A stretch of 64,000 nucleotides of DNA, taken from assembly GCF_003086295.3 (NCBI RefSeq), contig NC_092047.1, positions 114,883,323 to 114,947,322 of the forward strand, given 5' to 3'. Under the pieces are notes generated by a model. That model did no database searches, had not been told where the DNA came from, and saw nothing but the letters and a program-made list of their open reading frames with translations. The translations under genes were made by a program, and so were the position numbers. Source of the stretch: Arachis hypogaea. Its lineage: Eukaryota > Streptophyta > Magnoliopsida > Fabales > Fabaceae. This document shows, piece after piece, positions 45,605 through 57,849 of the stretch (positions are counted from its first letter, which is position 1; each line of letters opens with the position of its first letter).

Positions 45605-46376
45605 GCTAAGCAGCGATCACAAGTGATGGTTCAATCTCTCTTTGACACTATGTTTTACATTGTCTAAATTCAGAATATTAAGACAATAGGCCTGGTCTAT
45701 AATACAATAACACAAAAATAACTCCGTCCATACATGCATACATCTTATATATGTTCTTGAAATGAATTTGTCATTACTTGCTAGTGTTAAAATACCTCAA
45801 TCCTTTTGAAAAGATGCATTCCTCACCCTCATTTTTCTTATAAACAGGTTACCAACTCCTACTTTGCATATGAACTTATCTTATAAGATTCTCTTCAAAC
45901 ATAAACCCGATTATTCTATGTTAAAAATTTTTGGTTGTGCATACTTTTTTCATACAAGGCATCTTGATAATTGTTACTTAGATTATTTTTTTTATTAATT
46001 TAATGTTGATGATAAATAATTATAATAGGAGTACATAAGGAGTACGTTAATCAAAATAAAAAAAATTAACTTTCATTTTTCCTCTCTCTTCTAGTATACT
46101 TAACTATTAATTAACATCATAGTTTGAATAACTTAGGACATAAAATTTTTTTAAAAATAAATTCATTTACAATTACATACATAAAAGATTCTTCATGATT
46201 CTATGTGAGCAATTAAATAATTAACACCATGTTTTCTATAAATAATTAGTCAATATTTTATTTTATCTTCATAACATTAATAATCCAAATCATATTTACT
46301 TCTCCTTTCAATTATGTGTGAGCTAATTATTAGTTAACAAAATTAATTTCTTATTTTTTTTCTCCTATTAGTAGTA
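45605..46376. other. AT-rich intergenic DNA; inverted copy of the 19-22 kb repeat begins
   Basis: No gene. From about 46140 onwards it matches 21890-22155 in inverted orientation. Confidence 0.45.
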
Positions 46377-46419
46377 GACTAGTAGTCAGTCACCAAAAAA
46401 AAAAAAAGACTAGTAGTCA
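46377..46419 (+). mobile_element. Extremely 5'-truncated LINE insertion with 12-bp TSD
   Basis: TSD gactagtagtca at 46377-46388 and 46408-46419 brackets only gtcacc followed by 13 A (46389-46407). The same gtcacc-A(n) is the exact 3' terminus of the LINE at 4541-4558; including the last bases of the TSD copy, nine bases (tcagtcacc) match. This is a target-primed insertion that copied almost nothing but the tail. Confidence 0.8.
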
Positions 46420-47244
46420 TAAATTATTGGTAACTTGCTTTAATTAAATAATTTTGATTTGTGTGGTTGTAATTAGTTTTAGTTACACAAGATACGTTTT
46501 TTTCTAAAAAAATTAAATGATTTTTTATTTTTATTAAATGTGTTTGAATAAAAAATATTATAAAAAAATAATTTTATCTTTGTATTATAAAATATATTTA
46601 AAAAAAAGAGAATAATATTAAAATAAAATAACAGTACAAGTTTTCTATTACTTTTTGATCTATTTTGGAGGAAAAAAATTTTGATAAATTTCACTAATAT
46701 TTTATATTATTTAACTTTTCTTTTCTAATTTTTTTTCTAACCAAACAATAGAAAATAATTATTTTTTTAAATTTCTTTCCCAACTTTTTTTTTCTTTTTA
46801 TTTTTCGCTCAAACAAACATTACCTAAAGCTAAGTCACTTATTTGCAAATCTCATTACCAAAAAAAGTGATTAATTTAACTTGATCAATAAATAACAAAT
46901 TTAGTATTTATTTAGGTGTTATTAAATTCTTAAAAAAAAGATTTTTTTTTTATAAAAAATAATCTATTTTTATTTTTCAGGTAACAATTTCATAACATGA
47001 AAAGCTACTCTTTAAATTTCGAATATTTATTTAAAAATGAAAAAAAGTGAACATTAAGAAGATAAGAAAAAGAATATAATAGTGAACTAAATTTTGCCAT
47101 TTCTATCTTACTTTAAAATAATATAATTTTTTTTTCTTTCCTCTCATTTTTTACCATTGAAGAACATACATTTTTTCAATCTTGTTAAATAATCAACAAA
47201 GTGTTCGGCTAACTTAGCCAGCTAGCACTTTTTATTTTTTGAAT
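46420..47244. repeat. Dispersed repeat related to 19.5-22.3 kb, rearranged
   Basis: 46137-46920 is an inverted copy of 19570-22155 without the 2.1-kb insertion; 46975-47180 is a direct copy of 22150-22345. No gene. Ends are approximate. Confidence 0.6.
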
Positions 47245-47472
47245 TTTTAAATTATCAAAAGAAACATCCAAATCTTAATAAAAAAAAAACACATCTAAAA
47301 TCAAATAATAACAATATCCAAATCTTAATAAAAAATTTAAAATTAAAAAAAAAACACATCTATAATTAAATCATAACAAATATCTAAAATCATTTAAAAA
47401 AAATTTCAAAATTCAAATTATCATTTTAAGAAAAACAACATCGGAAAACTAAGCAAAAAAACATTTAAAACA

Positions 47473-48021
47473 GGGATAAAGTACTGTTTTAGTCTCCAAC
47501 ATTTGAGATGAATCCTATTTTGGTCTCTGAAGTTTTAATCATTCTATTTTTATCCCAAAATATTTAAAATGACATCAATATTATTCCACTGTCAAATCTC
47601 TCACTAACAATTAGCAGAATTGAGGTACATTTAATAATACTTTTGTTAAAATTATGTTTGCTCAACCCCCTTCTCCTACCTTTACCCTCTCAACAAGCCC
47701 AAATCTCATTCTCTTACTTCCTTCTTCTACTCCCTTTTACAATTTTTCAAGAAGGGTTTGAGGAGGAAGAAGAAGGGAACAGGAGAATGAGATTTAGGCT
47801 TGTTGAGAGGTTAAAGGTAAGAAAGGAGGGTTGAACAAAAATAGCTTTAACAAAAACATTATTAATAATACATCAATTTTGTTAAGTGTTAGTAAATGAT
47901 TTGACGGTGGGATAACATTGATGTTATCTTAAACGTTTTCGGATAAAAATATGGTGATTGAAATGTTAGGGACTAAAATAGAATTCACCCCAAAAGTTGA
48001 GACGAAAATAGTACTTTATCC
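47473..48021. mobile_element. Foldback MITE in unit 1
   Basis: 549 bp. Both ends read (G)GGATAAAGTACTxTTTTxGTC inwards, and the inverted repeat continues nearly to the centre (arms such as CTCTCAACAAGCC / GGCTTGTTGAGAGG), so the whole element can fold. Flanks ttaaaacag / ttaaaatta suggest a worn 9-bp TSD, fitting a Mutator-type MITE. Confidence 0.75.
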
Positions 48022-48777
48022 TTAAAATTATTAACAAAATCATCCAAAACTAAAAAAAACATCAAAACATAAAAAAAAAATCCAAAATTTAGCAGAAAAA
48101 TATCCAAAATTAGTAAAAAAAAAACATCCAAAACCAAGAAAAGGAAGAAGAAGCGACGCGACCTCCTTCTTCCTCACTAGCAGTTCTGTCGCGACCCTCA
48201 ACACGGAAATAGCAGCAAACGTGTGGCAGTCTCCTCAGTAGCGCGATGCGTTTGCGTGGCAGTGGTTCGCAGCGCTGTTTTCGCGAATAGAGGGACTGTG
48301 TCCCTGGAGGGGTGCCGCTGCGTGCGGTCGACGAAGCGCTCGGGAGGGGAGGGCGCAACGGTAGTCTGCAGCGTTGCAATTGCAAAGGGGGCTGCATTCC
48401 TGCAGCGGTTGCAAAGAGAGGGGGTGGCGTGAACACAACTGCGAATATGAGGGATTCTGTAGCGATGCTGCGTTGGCTAATGGAGGGGACGCTTGTTTGA
48501 GGCAGTGGTTGGCGGCGCTGCATTCACAAAGGGAAGGTGCTGCATGAACACATTTTAAATTATCAAAAGAAACATCCAAATCTTAATAAAAAAAACACAT
48601 CTAAAATCAAATAATAACAATATCCAAATCTTAATAAAAAATTTAAAATAAAAAAAAACACATCTAAAATTAAATCATAACAAATATCTAAAATTATTTA
48701 AAAAAAATTTTCAAAATTCAAATTATCATTTTAAAAAAAACAACATCGGAAAACTAAGCAAAAAAACATTTAAAACA

Positions 48778-49326
48778 GGGATAAAGTACTGTTTTAGTCT
48801 CCAACATTTGAGATGAATCCTATTTTGGTCTCTGAAATTTTAATCATTCTATTTTTATCCCAAAATATTTAAAATGACATAAATATTATTCCACTGTCAA
48901 ATCTCTCACTAACAATTAGCATAATTGAGGTACATTTAATAATGCTTTTGTTAAAATTACGTTTTCTCAACCCCCTTCTCCTACCTTTACCCTCTCAACA
49001 AGCCCAAATCTCATTCTCTTACTTCCTTCTTCTACTCCCTTTTACAATTTTTCAAGAAGGGTTTGAGGAGGAAGAAGAAGGGAACAGGAGAATGAGATTT
49101 AGGCTTGTTGAGAGGTTAAAGGTAAGAAAGGAGGGTTGAACAAAAATAGCTTTAACAAAAACATTATTAATAATACATCAATTTTGTTAAGTGTTAGTAA
49201 ATGATTTGACGGTGGGATAACATTGATGTTATCTTAAACGTTTTCGGATAAAAATATGGTGATTAAAATGTTAGGGACTAAAATAGAATTCACCCCAAAA
49301 GTTGGGACGAAAATAGTACTTTATCC
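48778..49326. mobile_element. Foldback MITE in unit 2
   Basis: Same 549-bp length and structure as 47473-48021; it was copied along with the tandem duplication, not inserted independently, because the flanks are identical. Confidence 0.75.
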
Positions 49327-49856
49327 TTAAAATTATTAACAAAATCATCCAAAACTAAAAAAAACATCAAAACATAAAAAAAACATCCAAAATTTAGCAG
49401 AAAAATATCCAAAATTAGTAAAAAAAAACATCCAAAACCAAGAAAAGGAAGAAGAAGCGACGCGACCTCCTTCTTCCTCACTAGCAGTTCTGTCGCGACC
49501 CTCAACACGGAAATAGCAGCAAACGTGTGGTAGTCTCCTCAGTAGCGCGATGCGTTTGCGTGGCAGTGGTTCGCAGCGCTGTTTTCGCGAATAGAGGGAC
49601 TGTGTCCCTGGAGGGATGCCGCTGCGTGCGGTCAACGAAGCGCTCGGGAGGGGAGGGCGCAGCGGTAGTCTGCAGCGTTGCAATTGCAAAGGGGGCTGCA
49701 TTCCTGCAGCGGTTGCAAAGAGAGGGGGTGGCGTGAACACAACTGCGAATATGAGGGATTCTGTAGCGATGCTGCGTTGGCTAATGGAGGGGACGCTTGT
49801 TTGAGGCAGTGGTTGGCGGCGCTGCATTCACAAAGGGAAGGTGCTGCATGAACACA

Positions 49857-50205
49857 GCGGTGGTCGGCGGCTGGTTTCAGAAATAGATGGCCTTGCGGCG
49901 GCACACAACGGTGCTGGGTGAGACGCGGATGTAGCTAAAAGGAGAGGAATAAGGATTTGTGAGGCTTTTTTTTTTTTTTGAAAAAGTATAGGAAGACAAT
50001 GATATTAGTGTACAATGTGTATAATAAATTTAAAAGGAAGAAAATTTAAAATTAAATATCAGAGTCCTAATTAATTATTAATTTCAAAATTTAAAATTTC
50101 AAAATTTAAAATTTGAAAATTTAGGATTAGCATTTAAATACACTGTTACTTCCAATTTCACCATAATCTTTCAACCTCTTTTCCATCCCCAAAACTCGCC
50201 GTTGT
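49857..50205. other. Spacer after the tandem duplication
   Basis: The first ~90 bases continue the GC-rich repeat (GGCGGC words); the rest is AT-rich with short 'aaaatttaaaatttcaaaattt' repeats. No gene. Confidence 0.4.
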
Positions 50206-50436
50206 CCCCCGGGTCCTAGAGACCGTGCCGACGTGCTCATGACCATCAATAACAATGATGATCTCAAGAAAGCTTTTGAGATGTTCGTGTGACAGAAGGA
50301 GAACCCGGAGGCTTCATCGTCATCGTCAGGTATCACCCCGAAGGGTTTGCAACGGATGCTACAGCAACTTGGTCTTGAAAGCTCATATGATGACTGCATC
50401 GCCATGATTGCTGCCTTCAACATTGATCCTAATTAA
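50206..50436 (+). pseudogene. EF-hand (calmodulin-like) protein fragment
   Basis: The plus strand reads DDLKKAFEMFV, a stop at 50290-50292, then ITPKGLQRMLQQLGLESSYDDCIAMIAAFNIDPN-stop. This matches plant calmodulin-like proteins across the first helix-loop, the linker and the start of the second EF-hand (normally FDIDGNG). The stop in the first loop and the early end show a truncated, dead copy. Continuous ORFs on the minus strand here are shadows. Confidence 0.65.
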
Positions 50437-51107
50437 TTATTTTTTCGTCTTACATCAGTGGGATGTTCAATTTACTAGGTATATAGATGGTTATTTTAAT
50501 TCTTAATTGGATGCTTTTTTGTTTGATTCGGTTTAAGTATATACAATTAACAAATGCTAGATGGTCATTTCACTAAGTAGTTGGATGATTGCTTTAATAA
50601 CTACGTGGATGGTTGTTTGATGGCCGGTGAGGGAGCTTCTAATGTCGGAGAGGTGGGATGATTGATGAGGATGGGGTAGCAGATGGTTGGGGAGAAGAAG
50701 GTGTTTGGGTAAATTTCATTGGTAAATTAGGATTGGGATGGTTACTTTTTTAAAATAACTGTTTGGATTTTTTTCGTGTATTTAGTTAAATTCAAAACTC
50801 ATTGTACGCATTGTCAAGATTTCTCATTGTCTCCCTAGCGAAATTCTTTTTTTATTGTATGATGTGTGAGCATTAATTTAAATTGGCTCTTTGAATGTTT
50901 TTTTATTTTTATTGGATATTTTAAAAATTTAAAAGGTTATTCAAGTTGGTTGAACATGAAGATTTTCAAGTGAATTGAGAAATGGAGTTGAATCAATTGA
51001 ACCATTTTTAGGCTATTTAAACAACTTGTGCAGAATCTCAAAATTTAGGAGATTATTCACAGTTTTGTCTTCTAATTCTACAGAACAGCAAATGCAGAAA
51101 ATAAAAG
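50437..51107. other. Intergenic DNA
   Basis: No credible gene. Contains repeated 'gatggtt...tt' words near 50485-50690 that look like a degraded short repeat. Confidence 0.4.
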
Positions 51108-53480
51108 AGTAACGTCTCGATATATCCTAGTTCAGTCATGTAAACTCCGTGAAATTAATAAATAATTAGTCAATAAATTAATTATTATTCAAAGAAATAG
51201 AAAAAATAATTTTTATAATTTATAAGAGTAGAAATATTAAAAATACGAATTTTGACATTAATTTTAAAAATTTTGGTCTAAAATTAGACTAACAGACCGA
51301 ACTGATCGAACCGAACCCAAGACCCACTTATATAAACCGCTCCAAACCCTTTTCTTCCCCATTGCCTCGTGAAAGCACGCAGAGGGAGGGATTCAACGCC
51401 AAAAAGAAAAACTAAACCCTCCTTAAAAACATTAATTCTACGTAACTTTTAATCAGGAGTTCTAATTGACGAGTCGTCAGCGGCCACGTGTTCGTCTCGG
51501 AATTCTCTTCAATTCTATTCGAACAAAGTGATAAGAAATTAGCATTTCTCTCCCCTAAATTTTGTGATTTTAGGGTTTGGATATTGAAAAATTGAATGAT
51601 TTTGATAGTTTAGGTGAACTCTAGCAGCGGATAATGACTGGGTTTTGTGCAATTGATTCGTGGGTAAGGTAAGGAACTTTTGAACCCTTGTGAAATATTG
51701 AATTAGTGAACTCTATGATAATTAAAGTGATATTGTGTGAAATAGATTGTGTTCTGGTTGATTTGGAGTTCAATTGGGCGATTTGGAACGAAATCCGAGT
51801 AATTAGGTTTGAGGAATTGACGTTTAGAGGCTTGGAGCTTGTGAAAGGAGAGGTTTTTGAGGTGTTCCGAGTTTAGAGAGGAATCGGCAAAGGTATAATT
51901 TTGGTTTATCGTAGTTAATGTTTAATGTCACGTGAAAACCGAGGCTAGAAGACCTTAAGATAGGAATAAACTGAATGAATTATTGATAGATTATGTATAT
52001 GATATAAGATGTGTGGTTCAGTTGTTGTTAATGATTTGCTGTTGGAATTGGTTGGTTTTGAGAAAAGATTTAATATTGGTATTTGTTTGATTTTAAAATA
52101 ATTTGTTACTGAAAATGATTTGAATGACTGAGAGGTGTTTAGTTTGGTAGTTGGAACCCTTGAAGGGTGGCAGAAATTCGAGTTTTAGAGGAGATACTGC
52201 CCAAATTTCTATAAGAATTCGAGTTTTAATTTGAAGTGCTACTTTAAAAAGAAAGAAATTTTTATGTGGCTTGTGTATTTGAGACTATTTGTTGACCCTC
52301 TATCGCAATATGTGACCGGGCACTTTAACTCTTCGGGTTCCCTCATGGGCATGCATATATATATGGATATTGAATATTATATAATTGAGCTTGGAGTTTG
52401 ACTCCATGAAATATTATATTTGAGCTTGGGGATGCGCGCACAGAGAGACTGTCAAATGGTTAACTACCAGGACATGTCGGGTTGGCTGTATAATTGACAG
52501 ATGAGACTCATCAACCATAGGACAGGCATACATCATGTGCATTTGTATATTTTGCTTGGGTGTGCATTGTTTTAGTTTGCTTAATTGCTTAACTCTGCTT
52601 ATCTGCTACTTGTTCTATTTGCTGTAATTGAATCTCTATCTGTGTTTTCTTTGCTTGAATTGTATGTGTATGTTTGCTAAGAAACTTCTCTTAGTGGAGG
52701 TGTCAAGGGGTTGTTCCACCGGTGATTCGGAGGATTGAAAGAGACAGGAAGTGAAGTGTTAAGTTATAAGTTGGATTTAGAACTTGAATTCCTTAGATAA
52801 CTTACCTAACATCTGGTTTAGTTGGGTCTTTAAGCTGAAATCTGAGTGTCGGAGTTCTAGGAATGCCTCTGGCTTTCCCAAGACCTTTTATATTAACTAT
52901 GTGGGCACCTTTACCATACTGAGAAACCCCGATTCTCATTCCATATATATTCTGTTGTTTTTCAGATGCAGGTCGAGAGGCACCTCGCTGAGCGTCTGGA
53001 GCTTTATGTGCAAGAGAAGTTTGGTTATTTTGGGATGCTGTATTTTGTATTTATGCTATGTATATGTATATATATATATAGACTCTCCTCTGTATATATT
53101 TTATGTTTGTCCCTCCTAGAGGTTGTCTTGGAAAAACAGGTGTTTATTTTGTAGTTTGAGTTTTATTTTGAGATATATATATATATATATCTACACACTC
53201 TGACTCGACCTTTCTGGAGCTTGATATTTGTGTTTTGGAACTCTGATCTATATATTATTTTTTTTTAGCCTTCTTTTGACTAACCTTATCTATCTATTTT
53301 ATGATTAATCTTGCGAGTGTGGCACGATTTTCTATTTTTACTTTTGTTTAGCTTATTCTTCAAGACTCCTAAATATGAATTCTTTCTACTATATTTATGT
53401 ACGTATTTTACCTTTAGAGGTCGTAATACCTCGCCACCTCTGCTTTACGACTTAAGCGTAAGGCTCTGGTAGGGTGTTAT
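51108..53480 (+). repeat. Probable solo LTR of a large Ty3/gypsy element
   Basis: Starts with taacgtctcgatatatcc and ends with a block (cgtaatacctcgccacctctgctttacgac...ggtagggtgttat) that I recognise as the kind found at the 3' end of legume gypsy LTRs of Tekay/Del type. About 2.37 kb with no coding capacity and no PBS or gag following. A TATA-like TATATAAACC lies near 51330. TSD not established, so limits are approximate. Alternative: a fragment of an element or a LARD. Confidence 0.5.
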
Positions 53481-53813
53481 AAGTCACGCAACACAATGTG
53501 ACATTGGTTCAGTCTCCACCACAATAATGATAGAATTTTCACTATAATCAAAACGTATTACAATCACCTATTCCAAGAAATTCACACTCTTGTAATAACC
53601 TAAGTTAATTCAAACTTAATTCAACACCTAAGTATTAACCCAACTTAATTAAGAGAAACCAAATATATTCAACTAAACACACTTTTGAATACAATTCTCA
53701 AACAAAATAGATTATATGATTTTTGTGTGAACATTGTCTTTATTTTTGTTTCTCTCTAAAAACTCTACTCAATTCTAGATTAAAAAGATGAAGAACACAC
53801 TCAGAGCACAAAG
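53481..53813. other. Intergenic DNA
   Basis: No gene seen; AT-rich with no evident repeat before the foldback element. Confidence 0.4.
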
Positions 53814-54902
53814 ACTAAAATCGGCTTTTTTATTGAAATAAATAAACAAAAAATATTATTTCTCTAAATACGCACCTCTGAAAATTATTACTTAAATACG
53901 TACCACCATTTCTTAGTCACCACCCACGAAATGAATTTAGCCTCTATTTCATATATGCCACCCACAAAATGGAGCCAAAACTGATATAAGAAGTGTTGAC
54001 CACCATCTCAATCCTGCAACCCGCGAAATGGAGCCAAAGCTGACATGAGCCAAGTATCCTTTTTCTCCCACCACGCAATTATTTTTTCACCCCATTCCAT
54101 TTAGTTTCACCATTTTACCCCTTGCACATAAATATTTTTATCACCAGACTTCATAATAAAATATTTTAAAAAAATTAATAATTAAATTATTTTTTTCTAA
54201 AATACCTACTTTTTAATAATTTTTTAATTATTAAATTATGATTTTACTAAAATTTTTGTTAATAATTATTTTTATATTTTACTATTAATTTTTGATATCA
54301 ATATATATTATTTTAATATTAAATAAAAGTTTTTTTATCATTATTAATATGTATAATAATTAATATATATTGATATTAAAAAATAATCTTATTAAAATTT
54401 TTTATTTAATGTTAAAATAATATATATAGATATCGAAAAGTTAATAGTAAAATATAAAAAAATTTTAAAGGGTATTTTAATAAAATTATAATTTAATAAT
54501 TAAAACATTATAGAAGGGTATTTTAGAAAAAAATAATATAATTATTAAATTTTTTAAAAATATAATTTAATCAATAAAAGGATAATTTATTAAGAAGTAT
54601 TTTAGTAAGCAAAATTTAATGAAGAAAAATAAAACTTTTGTTAATGGATATTTTTTTTAAAAATAATATGTTTTTTCAACTAGGTATCCTTTAAAAATGA
54701 TACAATATTCAGCCTTTTATTACAATAATTAAAAAAAATTAAAATAAACACATCTAAAAATTATGAATAGATTTACTATCTTTTTAAAATTAATACACAT
54801 TCAAAATACAAACTAAATAAAACAGAAATTTAAAATTTAAATTTTAAATTTCTATTTCAGATTTAAAACTGAAATTTTAAATTTACTGTGTAATTTCTAT
54901 AT

Positions 54903-55165
54903 TTTGGAAGTGTTTCAAAAATATTTTTTGTATAACTTTATAATTTTAGATGTGTTACAATTATTTTTTAATGTTTAAGTTTAAATTTTAGATTTATGAT
55001 TTTGGATGTGTTTCAAAAATAATTTCTATATAACTTCATAATTTTAGATGTTTTACAATTATTTTTTAATATTTAAATTTAAATTTTAGATTTATGATTT
55101 TGGATATGTTTTAAAAATATTTTTTGTATAATTTAATAATTTTAGATGTGTTACAATTAAAAAAA
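54903..55165. repeat. 98-bp tandem repeat, about 2.7 copies
   Basis: Units begin at 54903, 55001 and 55098 with tttggaxxtgttt and share attttagatgtgttacaatt and taaattttagatttatgat. Lies in the centre of the foldback element. Confidence 0.7.
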
Positions 55166-55822
55166 ATTACAATTGAAAATATTTTAGTTTGTATAAATAA
55201 TTGTATTTGATCATTCATCACTACAAAGTCGTAAAACAGATCCTGCATTTTATCAAAGGTACAATAAGTAAGAGATTAATTTTTTTCTAAATGCACTGAC
55301 TTTGAATTCTTTTTTTCTGCAGATACAAATTGGAATATTGTAGCAGAACAGACGAAAGAAGAAACGTAAAAAAAGAAAATAATAACTAACTATGAAATGG
55401 GTAGGAAGTTAGAGAAATTTTAGGTTTTAAAATTTAAATTAATTTTAATTATAAATATGTATCCTAAAAAATAGGAATATGTTTTAATTAAATAATATTA
55501 AAGGCTGACCAAAGACTAAATTTTGTTTTACAAGTAACATTTTCTTAAAATGATATAATATGCTAGGTAATGGTAGAACTACACCAACTCGTATATGTCA
55601 GGAGCGGGATGCTCCATTTCGCATGCGCCGCCCTTGATGTCGCCATTTCGCTGCTGCCTCCAATGATGTGCAGTTCTCTATTTCGCGGGTGACAGAATTG
55701 AGATGGTGATCAATGCTTCTCATGTGAGTCTTGGTTTCATTTCGTGGATGGCATTTATGAAATGGAGGCTAAACCCATTTTGTGGGTGATGATCAAGAGA
55801 TGGTGCTGCGTATTTAGATAAT

Positions 55823-56307
55823 AATTTTCAGGGGTAAAAAACCCAAATAAACCAAGCTGAAAAGTTTATTACCTAAATCAGCCAAAACAAAAATTATTTC
55901 AGTAATCTACCAATGGCCATTTATATATAATTCGAATCAATATGATTCGAACTACAAATACATGTAATTCGAAACAACTTGCTTCGAATTACGTTTGAAT
56001 GAATATGCATGTAATTCGAATCAAGTAGATTCGAATTAGAGAAGGGTAAATCGAATTGACTCGATTCGAATTAGTAGGCTCATGTGACTCTATGGAGTTC
56101 GAATCATATTGATTCGAATTATTCAATGTTGGTGACACTAGGTAGTTCGAATTAAGTTGATTCGAATTACTAGTGAGTTGCCTATATAATGCTACGTTAG
56201 TTGGATATATATATAAAAAAAAATTTTCACATTTTTACTTGGATAGTTGGATATATATCTTATAGTTGATACAAAAGATATTTATTGTATAATTTTATTT
56301 TTTTAAA

Positions 56308-56347
<40 letters not shown>

Positions 56348-57319
56348 ATGATTACACAATTTTAGAAATATTTAAAAAGTATTATTAAAATTAAAATTAT
56401 ATTTTTTATTATTTGACAATAAAATAAAAAATTAAGAATTAGGGATTAAAATTAAAAATTAAAATATTTATGAACTATCAATTCGAATTCCATACAATAC
56501 ACTTTTGTCCATTTTTAATAGCTCATAAATATTTTTTAATAAATTTAGAAAATAAAAAAATATTTTATTCCATACAAAACAATTAAAAATATATTTTATT
56601 TATTTTTCCACACATATTTTCTAGTCATTATATTGTCATTGGAATCCTCGTATATTTCTAATTTCTCAACCTAACATTCACAAATTCTAACACAATCTTC
56701 ATATAATTTTACTTGAGATATGTGTCTCATTTTACATAGTCCCATATATATATATTGACTCACTTATACAAATCACAAAAAATGAGACACATATCTCAAG
56801 TAAAATTATATGAAGATTGTGTTAGAATTTGTGAAGGTTAGGTTGAGAAATTAGAAATATATGAGGATTTCAATGGCAATATAATGACTAGGAAATATGT
56901 GTGAAAAAATAAATAAAATATATTTTTAATTATTTTGTATGGAATAAAATATTTTTTTAATTTCTAAATTATTATTGACTATGTAGAGTACTTTATTTAA
57001 AATTTGAGTACCTAAGTCATTAGAACATTACAAATTTTTATAGTACTCCTAACATTTTTTAAGCCATTTTTTTAAATTGTTTTGCATAGAATAAAATATT
57101 TTTTGTAGTATAATTTAAATAAATGTATTAAAAAATATTTATGAGCTATTAAAAATGGACAAAAGTGTATTGTATGGAATTCGAATTGATAGCTCATAAA
57201 TATTTTAATTTTTAATTTTAATCCCTAATTTTTAATTTTTAATTTTATTGTCAAATAATAAAAAATATAATTTTAATTTTAATAATACTTTTTAAATATT
57301 TCTAAAATTGTGTAATCAT

Positions 57320-57367
<48 letters not shown>

Positions 57368-57849
57368 TTTAGAAAAATAAAATTATACAATAAATATCTT
57401 TTGTATCAACTATAAGATATATATCCAACTATCCAAGTAAGAATGTGAAAAAAAAATTGATATATATCCAACTAACGTAGCATTATATAGGCAACTCACT
57501 AGTAATTCGAATCAACTTAATTCAAACTACCTAGTGTCACCAACATTGAATAATTCGAATCAATATGATTCGAACTCCATAGAGTCACATGAGCCTACTA
57601 ATTCGAATCGAGTCAATTCGATTTATCCTTCTCTAATTCGAATCTACTTTATTCGAATTACATGCATATTCATTCAAACGTAATTCGAAGCAAGTTGTTT
57701 CGAATTACATGTATTTGTAGTTCGAATCATATTGATTCGAATTATATATAAATGACCATTGGTGGATTGCTGAAATAATTTTTGTTTTGGCTGATTTGGG
57801 TAATAAACTTTTCGGCTTGGTTTATTTGGGTTTTTTACCCAATTTTCAG
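55823..57849. mobile_element. 2-kb palindromic element with twelve 21-nt TTCGAA dyads
   Basis: Element 55832-57840, termini GGGTAAAAAACCC / GGGTTTTTTACCC, exact 9-bp TSD aattttcag (55823-55831, 57841-57849). Arms 55832-56733 and 56779-57840 are near-perfect inverted copies around a 45-base centre; the right arm has about 150 extra bases near 56965-57113. Each arm carries six units TTCGAA-N9-TTCGAA, all 21 nt: starts 55931, 55968, 56015, 56050, 56098, 56146 on the left and 57506, 57554, 57602, 57637, 57684, 57721 on the right (a few with one changed base). TA microsatellites of different length occupy matching places (about 56316-56343, 57323-57363). A 9-bp TSD fits Mutator-type MITEs. No coding sequence. 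Confidence 0.88.

Larger units (their letters stand above)
47245..49856 (+). repeat. Tandem duplication of a 1.3-kb unit
   Basis: Unit 1 47245-48552 (1308 bp), unit 2 48553-49856 (1304 bp), nearly identical; most differences are single bases or A-tract length. Each unit holds a 549-bp foldback MITE and a GC-richer ~420-bp end (48130-48552; 49440-49856) rich in GCGCTGC/GCAGCGTTGC words. Open frames in the GC-rich part are present on both strands and look like repeat translation rather than genes. Confidence 0.9.

Noticed and set aside
48110..49827. ORFs of 137 and 160 codons in the GC-rich ends of the tandem units
   Set aside because: Open frames exist in several phases on both strands, with repeated short words and no domain; typical of repeat translation.
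50127..50423. 98-codon minus-strand ORF
   Set aside because: Antisense of the EF-hand remnant, whose plus-strand reading matches a known family.
50977..51110. Possible 5' TSD of the solo LTR
   Set aside because: No convincing 5-bp match between the sequences just outside 51108 and 53480, so limits are left approximate.
55931..57741. TTCGAA dyads as a CRISPR array
   Set aside because: Plant nuclear context, unequal spacing, no unique spacers between identical repeats and mirror-image arrangement in a palindrome.
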